Assembly: GCA_007844125.1 (NCBI GenBank)
Contig: CM017572.1
Location: forward strand, 20,801,934-20,865,933
DNA from: Sinonovacula constricta
Lineage: Eukaryota > Mollusca > Bivalvia > Cardiida > Solecurtidae
Reading direction: 5' to 3'
Length of the DNA stretch: 64,000 nucleotides
Position 1 is the first letter of the stretch; every line of letters starts with the position of its first letter. The translations under genes were made by a program, and so were the position numbers. Under the pieces are notes generated by a model. The model searched no databases and was not told where the DNA came from. It was given only the letters and a program-made list of their open reading frames with translations. Of this stretch, positions 23,501-38,500 are shown one piece after another.

Positions 23501-26500
23501 CACCCCGTAAAAATAAGTGTGAAGTATTTTGTCCATTCTATCAAAATAGGTGTTTGGTATTTAGACAATCCCGTAAATATAAGTGTGGAGTATTTTATCC
23601 ATTCTGTCAAAATAGGTGTTTGGTATTTTGACCACCCCTGTAAAAATAAGTGTGAAGTATTTTGTCCATTCTGTCAAAATAGGTGTTTGGTATTTAGACA
23701 ATCCCGTAAATATAAGTGTGGAATATTTTGTCCGCCCGGTACAAAAATAGGATAGATTGTTTTGTCCAATAGGTATTTTGTCCTGATAAAAAATTTAAAC
23801 AGATTTGAACAGATTGACTTATTAGTATTATACGTTAATATTATTTGTCAACTTTGGAACAAAAAATGTATGAGCATTTGTTGGCCCTAGACAAATAACT
23901 TTAGTTGCAACCAAAAATGACAGGTAAGCTTTTTGTATGAATTCCTGAAAAATCACCTTCTGCCATTACTGTGTTAGACCAGGTTCTGCATTTACTGATG
24001 TTATGTCTGCAACAGTATGTTCATAAACATGTGTCACCTTGCACAGTGATTCTGGCAAGTAACAAATAATAAGTGTGCAAAATAAACTAAGAAACAGAGA
24101 TACAATTACATTAAGAGTTGCCTACCTCAAGGTAATCCTGTAGACTGGGTACCCACATTTGGATCTCAATTTTCTTCTGTTCAACTGGCATTAACCTTGA
24201 TACAGGACATTGTACCAGTCTGAAAAAAATAAAATAATGCATTTAAGCCAATTTTATAAACTAAATATTTTTTTAATTGTATATATTATTTCTTGCAGTG
24301 TCATTTTTGCTATGGCAATATTCTTTATAAAATTTTTTGCAAGTTTTAACATAGGCTATCATGGAGACATAAAGCCATCCAGGAGACATAAAGTTGCAAT
24401 GCAATGATGGTATTAAACCAAAGTAGTGATTTCCTCAGTTTAATCTCTCTTCTTGTTACATCGTCATGGATACCCAAGGCCTAGTGGATTATGTTGACAA
24501 CTTGTGACTTGTCTGACCACATGGTCCCTCACTACATGGGTAAGAGAACAGGCCTGGGCAAAGATTTTTATGAGGAAAGGTCTTCAAGCTGACCTGCAAA
24601 GCAGCGGTGGTTCTGCTGCAACAATTGAAGATATTTTTCCACCAATAATAACTTGACATTGGAATAGTGACCATAATTGTGTCACTGTGATGTACTAAAA
24701 AGGAAGAATTTATATCAAAGAAAGAAGAACAGGACTGCAACAGTGTCAAGGAAGGATGCATGAATCAGGGCTGTGTATCCTGTTTGATCAATAATAATTG
24801 CAGTTATCTGTATCAAAACCTCTGCTTACCTATACATACAGTTATTCACAAATATGGATTGTTTTGTATGCTTTTGACTCAGTTATGGTGTTATAACACC
24901 GATACAATTTGGACAACATAACTACTCAGCCATGGATGCCTCATTATCAAATGATTCTGTGTGGGTCAGTAACTAACAGTTTGATGTTTAGGCATACACA
25001 CAGAGAGAAATACATAAAGGACTCACCTGAATGGTAATTTGAATGTTGAATAGATCTTTGCGATAAAGGGCAATAACTCTTCCACTGTCCTGGCACATGC
25101 TTCATTACTGTCTACCACAGAACACAAAGAAACCTACAAGGATGATAAAATGCAAGAAACTAATATCTGAACATTAGAGATATAATATAGTTTGTGTCTT
25201 TGACTTCAGCTGACACTGAAATCTTTAACATGTGTTTTTGACTTCAGTTGACACTGAAATCTTTAACATTTGTCTTTTACTTCAGTTGATGCTGAAATCT
25301 TTAACATTTGTCTTTTACTTCAGTTGATGCTGAAATCTTTAACATTTGTCTTTTACTTCAGTTGATGCTGAAATCTTTAACATTTGTCTTTTACTTCAGT
25401 TGATGCTGAAATCTTTAACATTTGTCTTTTACTTCAGTTGACGCTGAAATCTTTAACATGTGTTTTTGACTTCAGTTGAGGCTGAAATCTTTAACAAATA
25501 GATGCCAATGTTAATTACTATTTTATTGTATTTTGTAATTAATAGAAGACATTTAATGCTGCGGCAATACTCTTTGGTATTAGAGAGTTCATAAATCTAA
25601 AAGACTGAGCATTGGCAGTTGGCCCTTTTGCCGAGTGACCGTTCCAAGGCGGTAACTGATGGTTTTTCTTTTTGTGTGTTATGTCTCGTCTCTGTGTTTT
25701 TGTCACATTTACATTTACCTTGTTTGCCTTTGTCTACAGGTAGATAAAATTTAAATATCTGTGGAAATTTAATAGGACCTTTTCTTATTTACCCATGAAA
25801 AATATTCACGTCAACAGACACAGAAAGTTTGTGAAGCCCATAATCAAAGCAGTTTATTATCTGAATTCAGATAATACTTTCATATTCTACTAGTTTCCTT
25901 TACTCTTTACTCTTATACTCTATTTGCTTGGAGACTATGTAACTCTATTTAAATGGTAAACATGATATACATGTACCTGTAAAACTTTAGAAATAGTCAT
26001 TCACTTCAGTGTATTATAATAATTTGTTGTTGTTTTTTATTTATAATAATTTTACCTTAGGTAGATTGGACATTGGTGCTAAAAGATGTTAACCTGTTGT
26101 GTCTACAGATGTTGGTGCTAAAAGATGTTGACCTGTTGTGTCTACAGATGTTGGTGCTAAAAGATGTTAACCTGTTGTGTCTACATATGTTGGTGCTAAA
26201 AGATGTTAACCTGTTGTGTCTACAGATGTTGGTGCTAAAAGATGTTAACCTGTTGTGTCTACAGATGTTGGTGCTAAAAGATGTTAACCTGTTGTGTCTA
26301 CAGATGTTGGTGCTAAAAGATGTTAACCTGTTGTGTCTACAGATGTTGGTGCTAAAAGATGTTAACCTGTTGTGTCTACAGATGTTGGTGCTAAAAGATG
26401 TTAACCTGTTGTGTCTACAGATGTTGGTGCTAAAAGATGTTAACCTGTTGTGTCTACAGATGTTAGTGCTAAAAGATGTTAACCTGTTGTGTCTACAGAT

Positions 26501-29500
26501 GTTGGTGCTAAAAGATGTTGACCTGTTTTGTCTACAGATGTTGGTGCTAAAAGATGTTAACCTGTTGTGTCTACAGATGTTGGTGCTAAAAGATGTTGAC
26601 CTGTTGTGTCTACAGATGTTGGTGCTAAAAGATGTTAACCTGTTGTGTCTACAGATGTTGGTGCTAAAAGATGTTAACCTGTTGTGTCTACAGATGTTGG
26701 TGCTAAAAGATGTTAACCTGTTGTGTCTACAGATGTTGGTGCTAAAAGATGTTAACCTGTTGTGTCTACAGATGTTGGTGCTAAAAGATGTTAACCTGTT
26801 CTGTCTACAGATGTTGGTGCTAAAAGATGTTAACCTGTTCTGTCTACAGATGTTGGTGCTAAAAGATGTTAACCTGTTTTGTCTACAGATGTTGGTGCTA
26901 AAATATGTTAGTACTGTTCTGTTCTCATATGTTTCAGAACATCAAGACTCTTGTTTGATTTACGAAAAGTAGCAGTTTTTTAATTATGATTTGTATAAAT
27001 TTGTATCCATTGGTGTCTCTTGAAAAAGGAATTTAAAATGTTTTTGTTGGGTTAGTTAAGATATAGTTAATTCTGAATTATCCTTAAATATTGTATCTAA
27101 ATTTACAAAAAAGTAGGCAGATACATTTTTATAAAACATTAAATTGTTTTGGAATTTGAATATATTTATTTCATTTATGCTCTTTGTATCTGTATCCAAT
27201 CAAGGATCTCTATGCATTTAGTACATAAATGTCAACATATGCCAGTTTATCTACTGCAAAATAATATTTAATTATCACTAAGCTAATGACCTGCTTTAAT
27301 CATGCCAATTTCAATCCCCATTCTACAATCATCTCTCATGAAGCATTGGATTTGAGATACTGGATCAGTCTCAAAATAACAAAATGCTCTTTTTTCCAAA
27401 ATCAACAATCCTTCAAGAGGCAATCACAATTCACTGTTAACTTCAAAGTGAATTATAACTTGCTTGCAGATCTATGACTTATAATCAAAGACTTTGTATG
27501 TTTGGAAAATAAAAGATTAAACAAAAATCAGCAAAAATCACTTTAAAATTTCTTAGTTTTTTCTTTTTTGGCAGTTAACAGTCTGGTCAGTTCAAATAAT
27601 AGTTCTCTCAATAAGGTGTCTGTATGCTGTTTACTGGGTGAATAGCTCACATATATTGTGCATTTGCTGTCTTACTAATACAGTTGAACATCACTTCATT
27701 TATTAGATATCCATTGGGAAACACATAACGGGATAAATAATGTTATTGCACATAAAATGACAAAATAAGCAGTCAGAGATTTGCAGTGATTATATAGCTC
27801 ATTATTTCACCAGTCCTGCAGTGAACTGTAATGTAAGATTGTAGATTTTGATACTTCTGTGCATGCAGTTTAGAAATAAGTAAGTCCTTTTGTTCAGTCA
27901 CACTATAGGATTATTTGCAAATGTGTATGTAAAAAGTAAATGTTTCACCAAGACAAATACCAACAGTGCACCTGTTGCTATTGCTCAATATCCACTTACA
28001 GTTTTCACCATATCACCTTTATTGTTAAACGAAAGCCAATAAATGCTATCACAGTGAAAGCAGCACTACATCTGTTCAAAGTAAGAAAAAAAATAAAAAA
28101 ATAACTAAGTATTTTGGTGGGATTTTAAAGCCCTAAAACTAACAATGTTTTGTTTTGTGTTACATTGCCCTGACGAAATTATTGTCATATGGGGGATGTC
28201 CAGCTAATTATTGGATGTCTGGGTTGAACCACCAGCAGGTTAGTTGGAAAAAACTCACCACATGAAAGTTCTCGCCCCGACCAGAACTCATTTGGTGATG
28301 GGCTGAGGAGTTACAAGTAGGTGACTCTAAAAGCTCAGCCATGGAAAAAAACATACCTTATAGGACTGGAGAGCTCCAAGCAACCCCGGTAATGCTTTTG
28401 TATTCTGGTTGTCTGCAAAAAACAATTATTTTACTTATATGGATTGACTTAAAAAAGTAGTAACATGTTAAACAATGTCAATACAATACTAAACTTGAAG
28501 ATATTAAATGCAGAATTTTATACTAAAAACGGCTGTAAAAAACAAAAACTTTCATATGAAAAGATGAAAGACCCCTGATGCTGCTAGGCCATAGTTACTG
28601 TAATAACTTTAGATTTAGTGTTGGCCATGTCCACAGGTCTATGTAATCTGTTCAGTGCTTATGTTTTGTGAAGTTGTTGCTTGTGTTCTACATCTGTAGC
28701 TTTCAGTGACTTCTGCCAGCAGGGAGTAGAGTGTGCAGGTATCCTCTGCTGGTATGATTATAGCCTGTTCATAGACTTAAGTCAACATCCTCGTGGTACA
28801 TGTACACCACGGTAACTAGGCACCTTGTGCCCCATAGCCCCTATATACTTGGAAGGTACAATAATAAACTATTTTCTTTTAACCACACAAAATTTAAAGA
28901 AACACAAGGCTTTTCAAGTAAAATCTTTAAATGACAACCACCCCCTTTTTGAGAACTTTTATCCAAAAAAACTCAAGTCAGCACTCTGCTTGGCACCATG
29001 TGATCTAAAGTTAACCCCTTAACCACTGTTGTATATTGTGCTTTCAGGCCATTACGGAATTTTGTTTGCTTTCCTAGGCAATCAACAAGTAGAAATCCAT
29101 CATTGACGGGTTGTTGGGAATGTGATAAAATAATACTAAATGTTTGTTTATTAGGTTTATCATCCCAACAATAGTATGTCAGTTATCTGGAGACAGTGTA
29201 CAGTGCTGCCTTCACTGTGTATATGCTGTGAAACCTGGCATGATACCACTTCCAGTCACATTATCCTGACAACAGATGAACCAGTCACTGAACTACCCTT
29301 ATATTTGCTTGAGCTTTAGCAAGGGAGCTATACTACTACCATTTTAAACAACTTTGGTATGTGGGATCGAACCCTGGGCCTCCTGTACCTGGAGCCGATG
29401 CTCTACCAATTGCGCTACCAGGTCCAGTAATAATAAATTATTTTATATAGTCAGTATAAATCTGAACAAAATAAATAATTAAAGATTTATTTGCATACAT

Positions 29501-32500
29501 CTTTGTACCATTATTTTTTTCCAAAAAAACTGTCAGAGCTATTACCATGTTATGCAAGTGTGTTCATTAAGTTTAAAAAAGGGAAAGCACATACCAGGAA
29601 AATAGTGTCTTCCAATGGAGAACATATGAAATGGAAGGTCCTTGGGAAGCATCTCCATCCTGGCCAAGAATGCTATGATGTGAAAAATATCAAGGAATAC
29701 AGGTATAGACTGTTCTGCTGGAATACATGATGTAATATGCACTAAAAATTTCAATAATGATTTTAAATGCATATGTACCAAATACAAACAAATAACAACA
29801 ACGCATAGGCATGCATCACGACAGCAGAACACAGTGTACATGTATTTATCAATTTTGCCTATGATTGACTGTCTTAAAACTTTAATTTAATTGAGGTTTA
29901 CAAAAAAAATTCTTTTAAATAAACTATAAATTTATATATACAAAGTTTTTTTTACCAAGTTAATTGATGCACACAGTTATCAAGCATGCATAGATGTAGT
30001 ACAAAGGCAACAACTGACAGATCAAAAACCAGAGATTATATCAATATTTACATAATATTTTAGATACCTTAGCCAATAAGATAAAGCAACATCAAATCAT
30101 TCATGTATAATAGTGAGATATAGAGATGTAATTCCCTACAGGATGTTTAGAAGGAAGGAATGGCATACAGTAATTAAATTTGTAATTCCATTTTCACAAA
30201 TTGTTCTTTTTTGAAGACATTAGCAAAAAAGTATCCAAGAAAATAGAATCTTACATCTCTTAAGTCCACAATGTTGTGTGTTTGAATACCAATGAAGTAA
30301 AATAACTTGGGTCTTAAAAATGCAACTCCTTTACAAGAAGGGATAAAGTGGTACATATCCCTGAAGGTAACACTTATAACCAATCACTACTTGGGTTTTC
30401 TCCTGTTAGAGTATATAAACATATCAGGAATACATTTTATCACATAACCTCCCGCACAAGCGTGAGGTAACACTCATGCTTTATTTTTGGTAACTCACTA
30501 GTTAGTTATTGTATTGTGACGTCATTATCGTAGTGTGACGTCATTAAGGCTGTGTTGTGTATATATCATTTCCTCATCACTTTGTTGTCGCCGTCTTGTG
30601 GATCTTGTTAGACAATTTCATTTTAATAAATAACAAATAACTTTTTAGCCATTTTATAAACAAATCTGTTCCTTTCTTATGGAAAATTGTCGAGTTAAGT
30701 GCGGAACTATTTTTGTGTGAATTCTTTCAAACCGAATTACACAAGTCATGTCAAGGCCGATTGTTCATACTATAAAAAGATGATGCATTGTAAATTAAAG
30801 ACAGCTGATGGTTTGGTTATGTGATAAATAGAATCTCATATTCGTTGTCATTAGGTACTGAAAATATTAAACTTGTTGTCTTGGCAGAGCCTTGTTTCGT
30901 ATCGTTTCATCCAACTCGTTTAATATTTTCAGAACCTAATGACCACTCATATCAGGAATATATTTTAACAACATTTTGTGTAATTTGCTACCTTCCATAT
31001 GACAGAAACACATAGCAGTGATTAGACGTACCCAGAAAGGAGAGGGCTGAAGATCCCCTCAGAAAAAAAAGATCCTGATTGAAGTCTGACAGTCCCTCTG
31101 TCTGACCCGCTTTACTCTGGAGTCTGTACACTGACTCTCTGTCTGTAACATCCAACCCACTTCCTTCCTGTGATAAAAATATGCTTATAAAACTTTCAGG
31201 TATGCCTGTACAGTCAATGTTCAGTCAAACCGCAATACCTCGAACACTCAAGGGGATTACCTCTCAGTACAATCAAGCCAAAACAATTTAATGTTTTATT
31301 CATCAAGTATCTGTGCCTCTATAAATATTTATTCTTATTATTGTTTCAATTAAGTACAGACAGGTTTTACTTAAGTTTTTGTAAGACAACAGTCAGAAAC
31401 TGGCATCTCTTTGTAACAAAATCAATTTCACATCATTGAATAAGTAAACATTAATGGTGATACACTTATGGGGCATATCATGGAGGTGTGAAAAACACAA
31501 TCACCCATAGTTGGACACCAAGCATTTCTGTTTGACTGATCAGGTGTTCTATCAAGGTTTGACTGTACATATAAGGGCATTACAAGTCAATGAAATGCTA
31601 TACAAGAAGGTAACATTGTTCTTTTAATCCTAACATAACTTACCACAACTGAAGTTTTAAACATCTCTGGACAACATATCTGTAAGTATCCATGATGACG
31701 AAGATGTTCTGAGAATGTCTGAATCAAATGTTGTTCCAGGATTGCTAGCCTCCCCCTAAGGTAATACGCTTTGTTCCCTACAGAGCTGAAACAGTGTTTG
31801 GATCATTATATATAGTGATACAATTTTAATCATTGTGGTGATGTCTAGATGTAATGGCTGAGGAAAAGAAACCCAAGCATACAGCAGGTCAGATGGAAAA
31901 GCTCCACACACAGCAGGTCAGATGGAAAAGCTCCACACACACACAGCAGGCCAGATGGAAAAGCTCCACACACACACAGCAGGCCAGATGGAAGAGCTCC
32001 ACACACACACAGAAGGTCAGATCGATAAGCTCCACACACACACAGCAGGTCAGATGGAAAAGCTCCACACACGCAGGTTAGATGGAAGAGCTCCACACAC
32101 ACAGCAGGTCAGATGGAAAAGCTCCACACACAGCAGGTCAGATGGAAAAGCTCCACACACACCCACAGCAGGCCAGATGGAAGAGCTCCACACACACAGC
32201 AGGTCAGATGGAAAAGCTCCACACACAGCAGGTCAGATGGAAGAGCTCCACACACAGCAGGTCAGATGGAAGAGCTCCACACACAGCAGGTCAGATGGAA
32301 AAGCTCCACACACACACAGCAGGCCAGATGGAAGAGCTCCACACACAGCAGGTCAGATGAAAGAGCTCCAAACACAGCAGGTCAGATGGAAGAGCTCCAC
32401 ACACAGCAGGTCAGATGGAAGAGCTCCACACACAGCAGGTCAGATATAAAAGCTCCACACACACACAGCAGGCCAGATGGAAGAGCTCCACACACACACA

Positions 32501-35500
32501 GAAGGTCAGATCGATAAGCTCCACACACACACAGAAGGTCAGATAGAAAAGCTCCACACACGCAGGTTAGATGGAAGAGCTCCACACACACAGCAGGTCA
32601 GATGGAAAAGCTCCACACACAGCAGGTCAGATGGAAAAGCTCCACACACACCCACAGCAGGCCAGATGGAAGAGCTCCACACACACAGCAGGTCAGATGG
32701 AAAAGCTCCACACACACACAGCAGGCCAGATGGAAGAGCTCCACACACAGCAGGTCAGATGGAAGAGCTCCACACACAGCAGGTCAGATGGAAGAGCTCC
32801 ACACACAGCAGGTCAGATGGAAAAGCTCCACACACAGCAGGTCAGATGGAAAAGCTCCACACACACACAGCAGGCCAGATGGAAGAGCTCCACACACACA
32901 CAGAAGGTCAGATCGATAAGCTCCACACACACACAGCAGGTCAGATAGAAAAGCTCCACACACACAGCAGGTCAGATGGAAGAGCTCCACACACACATAG
33001 CAGGTCAGATCGATAAGCTCCACACACACACAGCAGGTCAGATAGAAAAGCTCCACACACACAGCAGGTCAGATGGAAGAGCTCCACACACAGCAGGCCA
33101 GATGGAAAAGCTCCACACACAGCAGGTCAGATGGAAGAGCTCCAAACACAGCAGGTCAGATGGAAAAGCTCCACACACAGCAGGTCAGATGGAAGAGCTC
33201 CAAACACAGCAGGTCAGATGGAAGAGCTCCAAACACAGCAGGTCAGATGGAAAAGCTCCAAACACAGCAGGTCAGATGGAAGAGCTCCAAACACAGTAGG
33301 TCAGATGGAAAAGCTCCACACACACAGCAGGTCAGATGGAAGAGCTCCACACACAGAAGGTCAGATCGATAAGCTCCACACACACAGCAGGTCAGATGGA
33401 AGAGCTCCAAACACAGCAGGTCAGATGGAAAAGCTCCACACACACAGCAGGTCAGATGGAAGAGCTCCACACACAGAAGGTCAGATCGATAAGCTCCACA
33501 CACACAGCAGGTCAGATGGAAGAGCTCCACACACAGCAGTTCAGATGGGAAAGCTCCACACACAGCAGGTCAGATGGGAAAGCTCCACACACAGCAGGTC
33601 AGATGGGAAAGCTCCACACACAGCAGGTCAGATGAAAGAGCTCCACACACACAGCAGGTCAGATGGAAGAGCTCCACACACAGCAGTTCAGATGGAAAAG
33701 CTCCACACACAGCAGGTCAGATGGAAGAGCTCCACACACACAGCAGGTCAGATGGAAGAGCTTCACACACAGCAGGTCAGATGAAAGAGCTCCGCACACA
33801 GCAGGTCAGATGGAAGAGCTTCACACACAGCAGGTCAGATGGAAGAGCTTCACACACAGCAGGTCAGATGGAAGAGCTCCGCACACAGCAGGTCAGATGG
33901 AAGAGCTCCACACACAGCAGGTCAGATGGAAGAGCTTCACACACAGCAGGTCAGATGAAAGAGCTCCGCACACAGCAGGTCAGATGGAAGAGCTTCACAC
34001 ACAGCAGGTCAGATGAAAGAGGTCCGCACACAGCAAGTCAGATGGAAAAGCTCCACACACAGCAGGTCAGATGGAAGAGCTTCACACACAGCAGGTCAGA
34101 TGGAAAAGCTCCACACACAGCAGGTCAGATGGAAGAGCTCCACACACAGCAGGTCAGATGAAAGAGCTCCGCACACAGCAGTTCAGATGGAAGAGCTCCA
34201 CACACAGCAGGTCAGATGGAAGAGCTCCACACACAGCAGGTCAGATGAAAGAGCTCCACACACAGCAGGTCAGATGGAAGAGCTCCACACACAGCAGGTC
34301 AGATGGAAAAGGTCCACACACAGCAGGTCAGATGAAAGAGCTCCACACACAGCAGGTCAGATGGAAGAGCTCCACACACAGCAGGTCAGATGAAAGAGCT
34401 CCACACACAGCAGGTCAGATGGAAGAGCTCCACACACAGCAGGTCAGATGGAAAAGGTCCACACACTGCAGGTCAGATGAAAGAGCTCCACACACAGCAG
34501 GTCAGATGGAAGAGCTCCACACACAGCAGGTCAGATGAAAGAGCTCCACACACAGCAGGTCAGATGGAAGAGCTCCACACACAGCAGGTCAGATGAAAGA
34601 GCTCCACACACAGCAGGTCAGATGGAAAAGGTCCACACACACAGCAGGTCAGATGGAAGAGCTCCACACACAGCAGGTCAGATGAAAGAGCTCCACACAC
34701 AGCAGGTCAGATGGAAGAGCTCCACACACAGCAGGTCAGATGGAAAAGGTCCACACACACAGCAGGTCAGATGAAAGAGCTCCACACACAGCAAGTCAGA
34801 TGGAAGAGCTCCACACACACAGCAGGTCAGATGGAAGAGCTCCACACACAGCAGGTCAGATGGAAGAGCTCCACACACACAGCAGGTCAGATGGAAGAGC
34901 TCCACACACAGCAGGTCAGATGAAAGAGCTCCACACACACAGAAGGTCAGATGGAAAAGCTCCACACACAGCAGGTCAGATGGAAGAGCTCCACACACAG
35001 CAGGTGAGATGGAAAAGGTCCACACACACAGCAGGTCAGATGGAAAAGCTCCACACACAGCAGGTCAGATGGAAGAGCTCCACACACAGCAGGTCAGATG
35101 GAAAAGGTCCACACACAGCAGGTCAGATGGAAGAGCTCCACACACAGCAGGTCAGATGGAAGAGCTCCACACACAGCAGGTCAGATGGAAGAGCTCCACA
35201 CACAGCAGGTCAGATGGATTTTATCTACCCACTACAAGGCACAGTGGTCAGCTACTCAAAACACCAGATCACAGGTGTTTATGCTTTAAGAAGATGTCTA
35301 AACACCAAAAAACAATCACAAAAATGTTACTATTTACAAGACAAATGTTTTTACCTTTTTTAATATTAAAAGGTGTTTTTAATTAAGATATGGCTAAAGT
35401 GTCTCATTTAAACATAGTATCAGACTTGTTTCTGCCAATAAATTACATCATATTTAACCAAATGGATAATTTCAATGGATGATTTGTATGAGTTACTATG

Positions 35501-38500
35501 ATTAAGGGTTTAGCAGATGCGTTGCCCCTCTCCAACTGGACCATCATAACCATGGAACAACAATCCAACATTTTTACCTTAACTTCACTCCATGATTCTT
35601 GAGGGCCTCCAAATGTCCCCCAGGCAGGGATATCTTCCGATCTAAATTGAAAACAACAAAAAATCATAAACAAATAATATATATATAGTTTGATTTTCAA
35701 CTGGCTGTATTACTAAAAATGTTGTTTTTCCTCATGTTTGTATTATCTTTAAATCTCATTACAACAACAATGATTTTTTATGTCTCTAAATGTTATGGCG
35801 ACATTAACCCAAACAAGCAAGCAGTTAACAAATATTACTTTTTGTTTCAATCATAGAGAAAAATCATACGGTCTTTCTAATAAAAACTTTATATAAAGAT
35901 ATTTTGTAAAAAAAAAATTCTACAATAAACTGAGGCTTAAAGCATAGTATTTATTACTGAGAAGTTTTCTCGAGATGGGATTAATAATTATCATTACATT
36001 AACAATTTACAAATTATGATTTTCCTTTAAAAATTAATTGTTTGAATAATTTCTTCATCCCCTTGACATAAATGTGATTAACAAAAACATGTGAAATGAT
36101 AAACCACACAGATATAAGATTTAAGGTAATATTTCCTAACTGCATTCCAACTCAAGACTTCGCTATAAAATGTAGTGTAAATTATTCTTATATTCAAATA
36201 CATGAGCCAAGGAGCAGCATGGCATAGTAGTAGAGTTGCCGATTTGAATCTCGTCCGACAGCTTAGCCTTTCAACGAGTGGGATTGAGTCCCATTCCGGG
36301 CATAGGACTTAATCAGACTTGGTCCAGATTCCTCCTCATATTATGTCAACATGTTAAAAATTTGACATAACTGCTATTCATTTTTACAGAACAATTCTGT
36401 ATCATATACATATTGAATAATTCTGGATTCTGGCTACTCTTAAATATATATATATTTATCTGGCAATGCCTTTAACATTTAAGTTATGTCTTATTGCTGG
36501 TGAAATAACTTCTGCCTTAACTGTTATGTCTTACTGCTGGTGAAATAACTTCCACCTGAACTGTTATGTCTTATTGCTGGTGAAATAACTTCTGCCTTAA
36601 CTGTTATGTCTTATTGCTGGTGAAATAACTTCTGCCTTAACTGTTATGTCTTATTGCTGGTGAAATAACTTCTGCCTTAACTGTTATGTCTTATTGCTGG
36701 TGAAATAACTTCCTCATGAACAGCTATGTCATACTGCTGGTGAAATAACTTCTGCCTTAACTGTTATGTCTTATTGCTGGTGAAATAACTTCCAGCTGAA
36801 CTGTTATGTCTTATTGCTGGTGAAATAACTTCTGCCTTAACTGTTATGTCTTATTGCTGGTGAAATAACTTCTGCCTTAACTGTTATGTCTTTTTGCTGG
36901 TGAAATAACTTCCAGCTGAACTGTTATGTCTTATTGCTGGTGAAATAACTTCCTCCTGAACAGCTATGTCTTACTGCTGGTGAAATAACTTCCACCTGAA
37001 TTGTTATGTCTTACTGCTGGTGAAATAACTACTGCCTGAACTGTTATGTCTTATTGCTGGAGAAATAACTACTGCCTTAACTGTTATGTCTTATTGCTGG
37101 TGAAATAACTTCTGCCTTAACTGTTATGTCTTACTGCTGGTGGAATAACTTCTGCCTTAACTGTTATGTCTTATTGCTGGTGAAATAACTTCTGCCTTAA
37201 CTGTTATGTCTTACTGCTGGTGAAATAACTTCTGCCTGAACTGTTATGTCTTAATGCTGGTGAAATAACTTCTGCCTGAACTGTTATGTCTTACTGCTTG
37301 TGAAATAACTACTGCCTTAACTGTTATGTCTTATTGCTGGTGAAATAACTTCCACCTGAACTGTTATGTCTTATTGCTGGTGAAATAACTTCTGCCTTAA
37401 CTGTTATGTTTTATTGCTGGTGAAATAACTTCCACCTGAACTGCTATGTCTTACTGCTAGTGAAATAACTTCTGCCTTAACTGTTATGTCTTATTGCTGG
37501 TAAAATAACTTCCAGCTGAACTGTTATGTCTTATTGCTGGTAAAATAGCTTCCACCTGAACTGTTATGTCTTATTGCTGGTGAAATAACTTCCAGCTGAA
37601 CTGTTATGTCTTATTGCTGGTGAAATAACTTCCACCTGAACTGTTATGTCTTATTGCTGGTGAAATAACTTCCACCTGAACTGCTATGTCTTACTGCTGG
37701 TGAAATAACTTCCAGCTGAACTGTTATGTCTTACTGCTAGTGAAATAACTTCCGCCTTAACTGTTATGTCTTATTGCTGGTGAAATATCTTCCAGCTGAA
37801 CTGTTATATCTTATTGCTGGTGAAATAACTTCCACCTGAATTGTTATGTCTTATTGCTGGTGAAATAACTTCTTCCTTAACTGTTATGTCTTATTGCTGG
37901 TGAAATAACTTCTGCCGTAACTGTTATGTCTTACTGCTGGTGAAATATCTTCTTCCTTAATTGTTATGTCTTATTGCTGGTGAAATATCTTCCAGCTGAA
38001 CTGTTATGTCTTATTGCTAGTGAAATAACTTCTTCCTTAACTGTTATGTCTTATTGCTGGTGAAATAACTTCCATCTGAATAGTTATGTCTTATTGCTGG
38101 TGAAAAAACTTCCACTTGAATCGTTTTCATTGTTTGCATGGGTACTAGACAATCAACATACATTGAACTCTCTCGCTTTCAGACGGAGTCTTACTCTTCT
38201 TAAATTCAAAATTATTAGAAAATGAGGGATGTTTTACACATTTTCAGAAATCTTCCAACTTGGTAACAGTTAACTTCCTTTTTTTTCTCGTTTATATGAA
38301 AATAATAAATCTCCCACTTTGCAAGTGAAAATCTCCCTCTTTGGCCTTAGAAAAAGATCACATGTATGAATCAATGGGTTAAAAATTCTTACCTTCAAAA
38401 TAGTCCTGTATCACCAATTCTTTATCAGTCTAAAAAGAAAGGGAAAGAATATCTACTTGTCTCAGTTGCCGATATCCAAGCCAAATTGACAGCTGTATTT

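Noticed and set aside
26073..26972. 299-codon protein of 13-residue repeats
   Set aside because: Pure 39-bp minisatellite, antisense within an intron of a well-supported gene; no non-repetitive domain.
31870..35217. CRISPR array
   Set aside because: Regular short units, but there are no unique spacers: each copy directly abuts the next, and the context is a eukaryotic intron.
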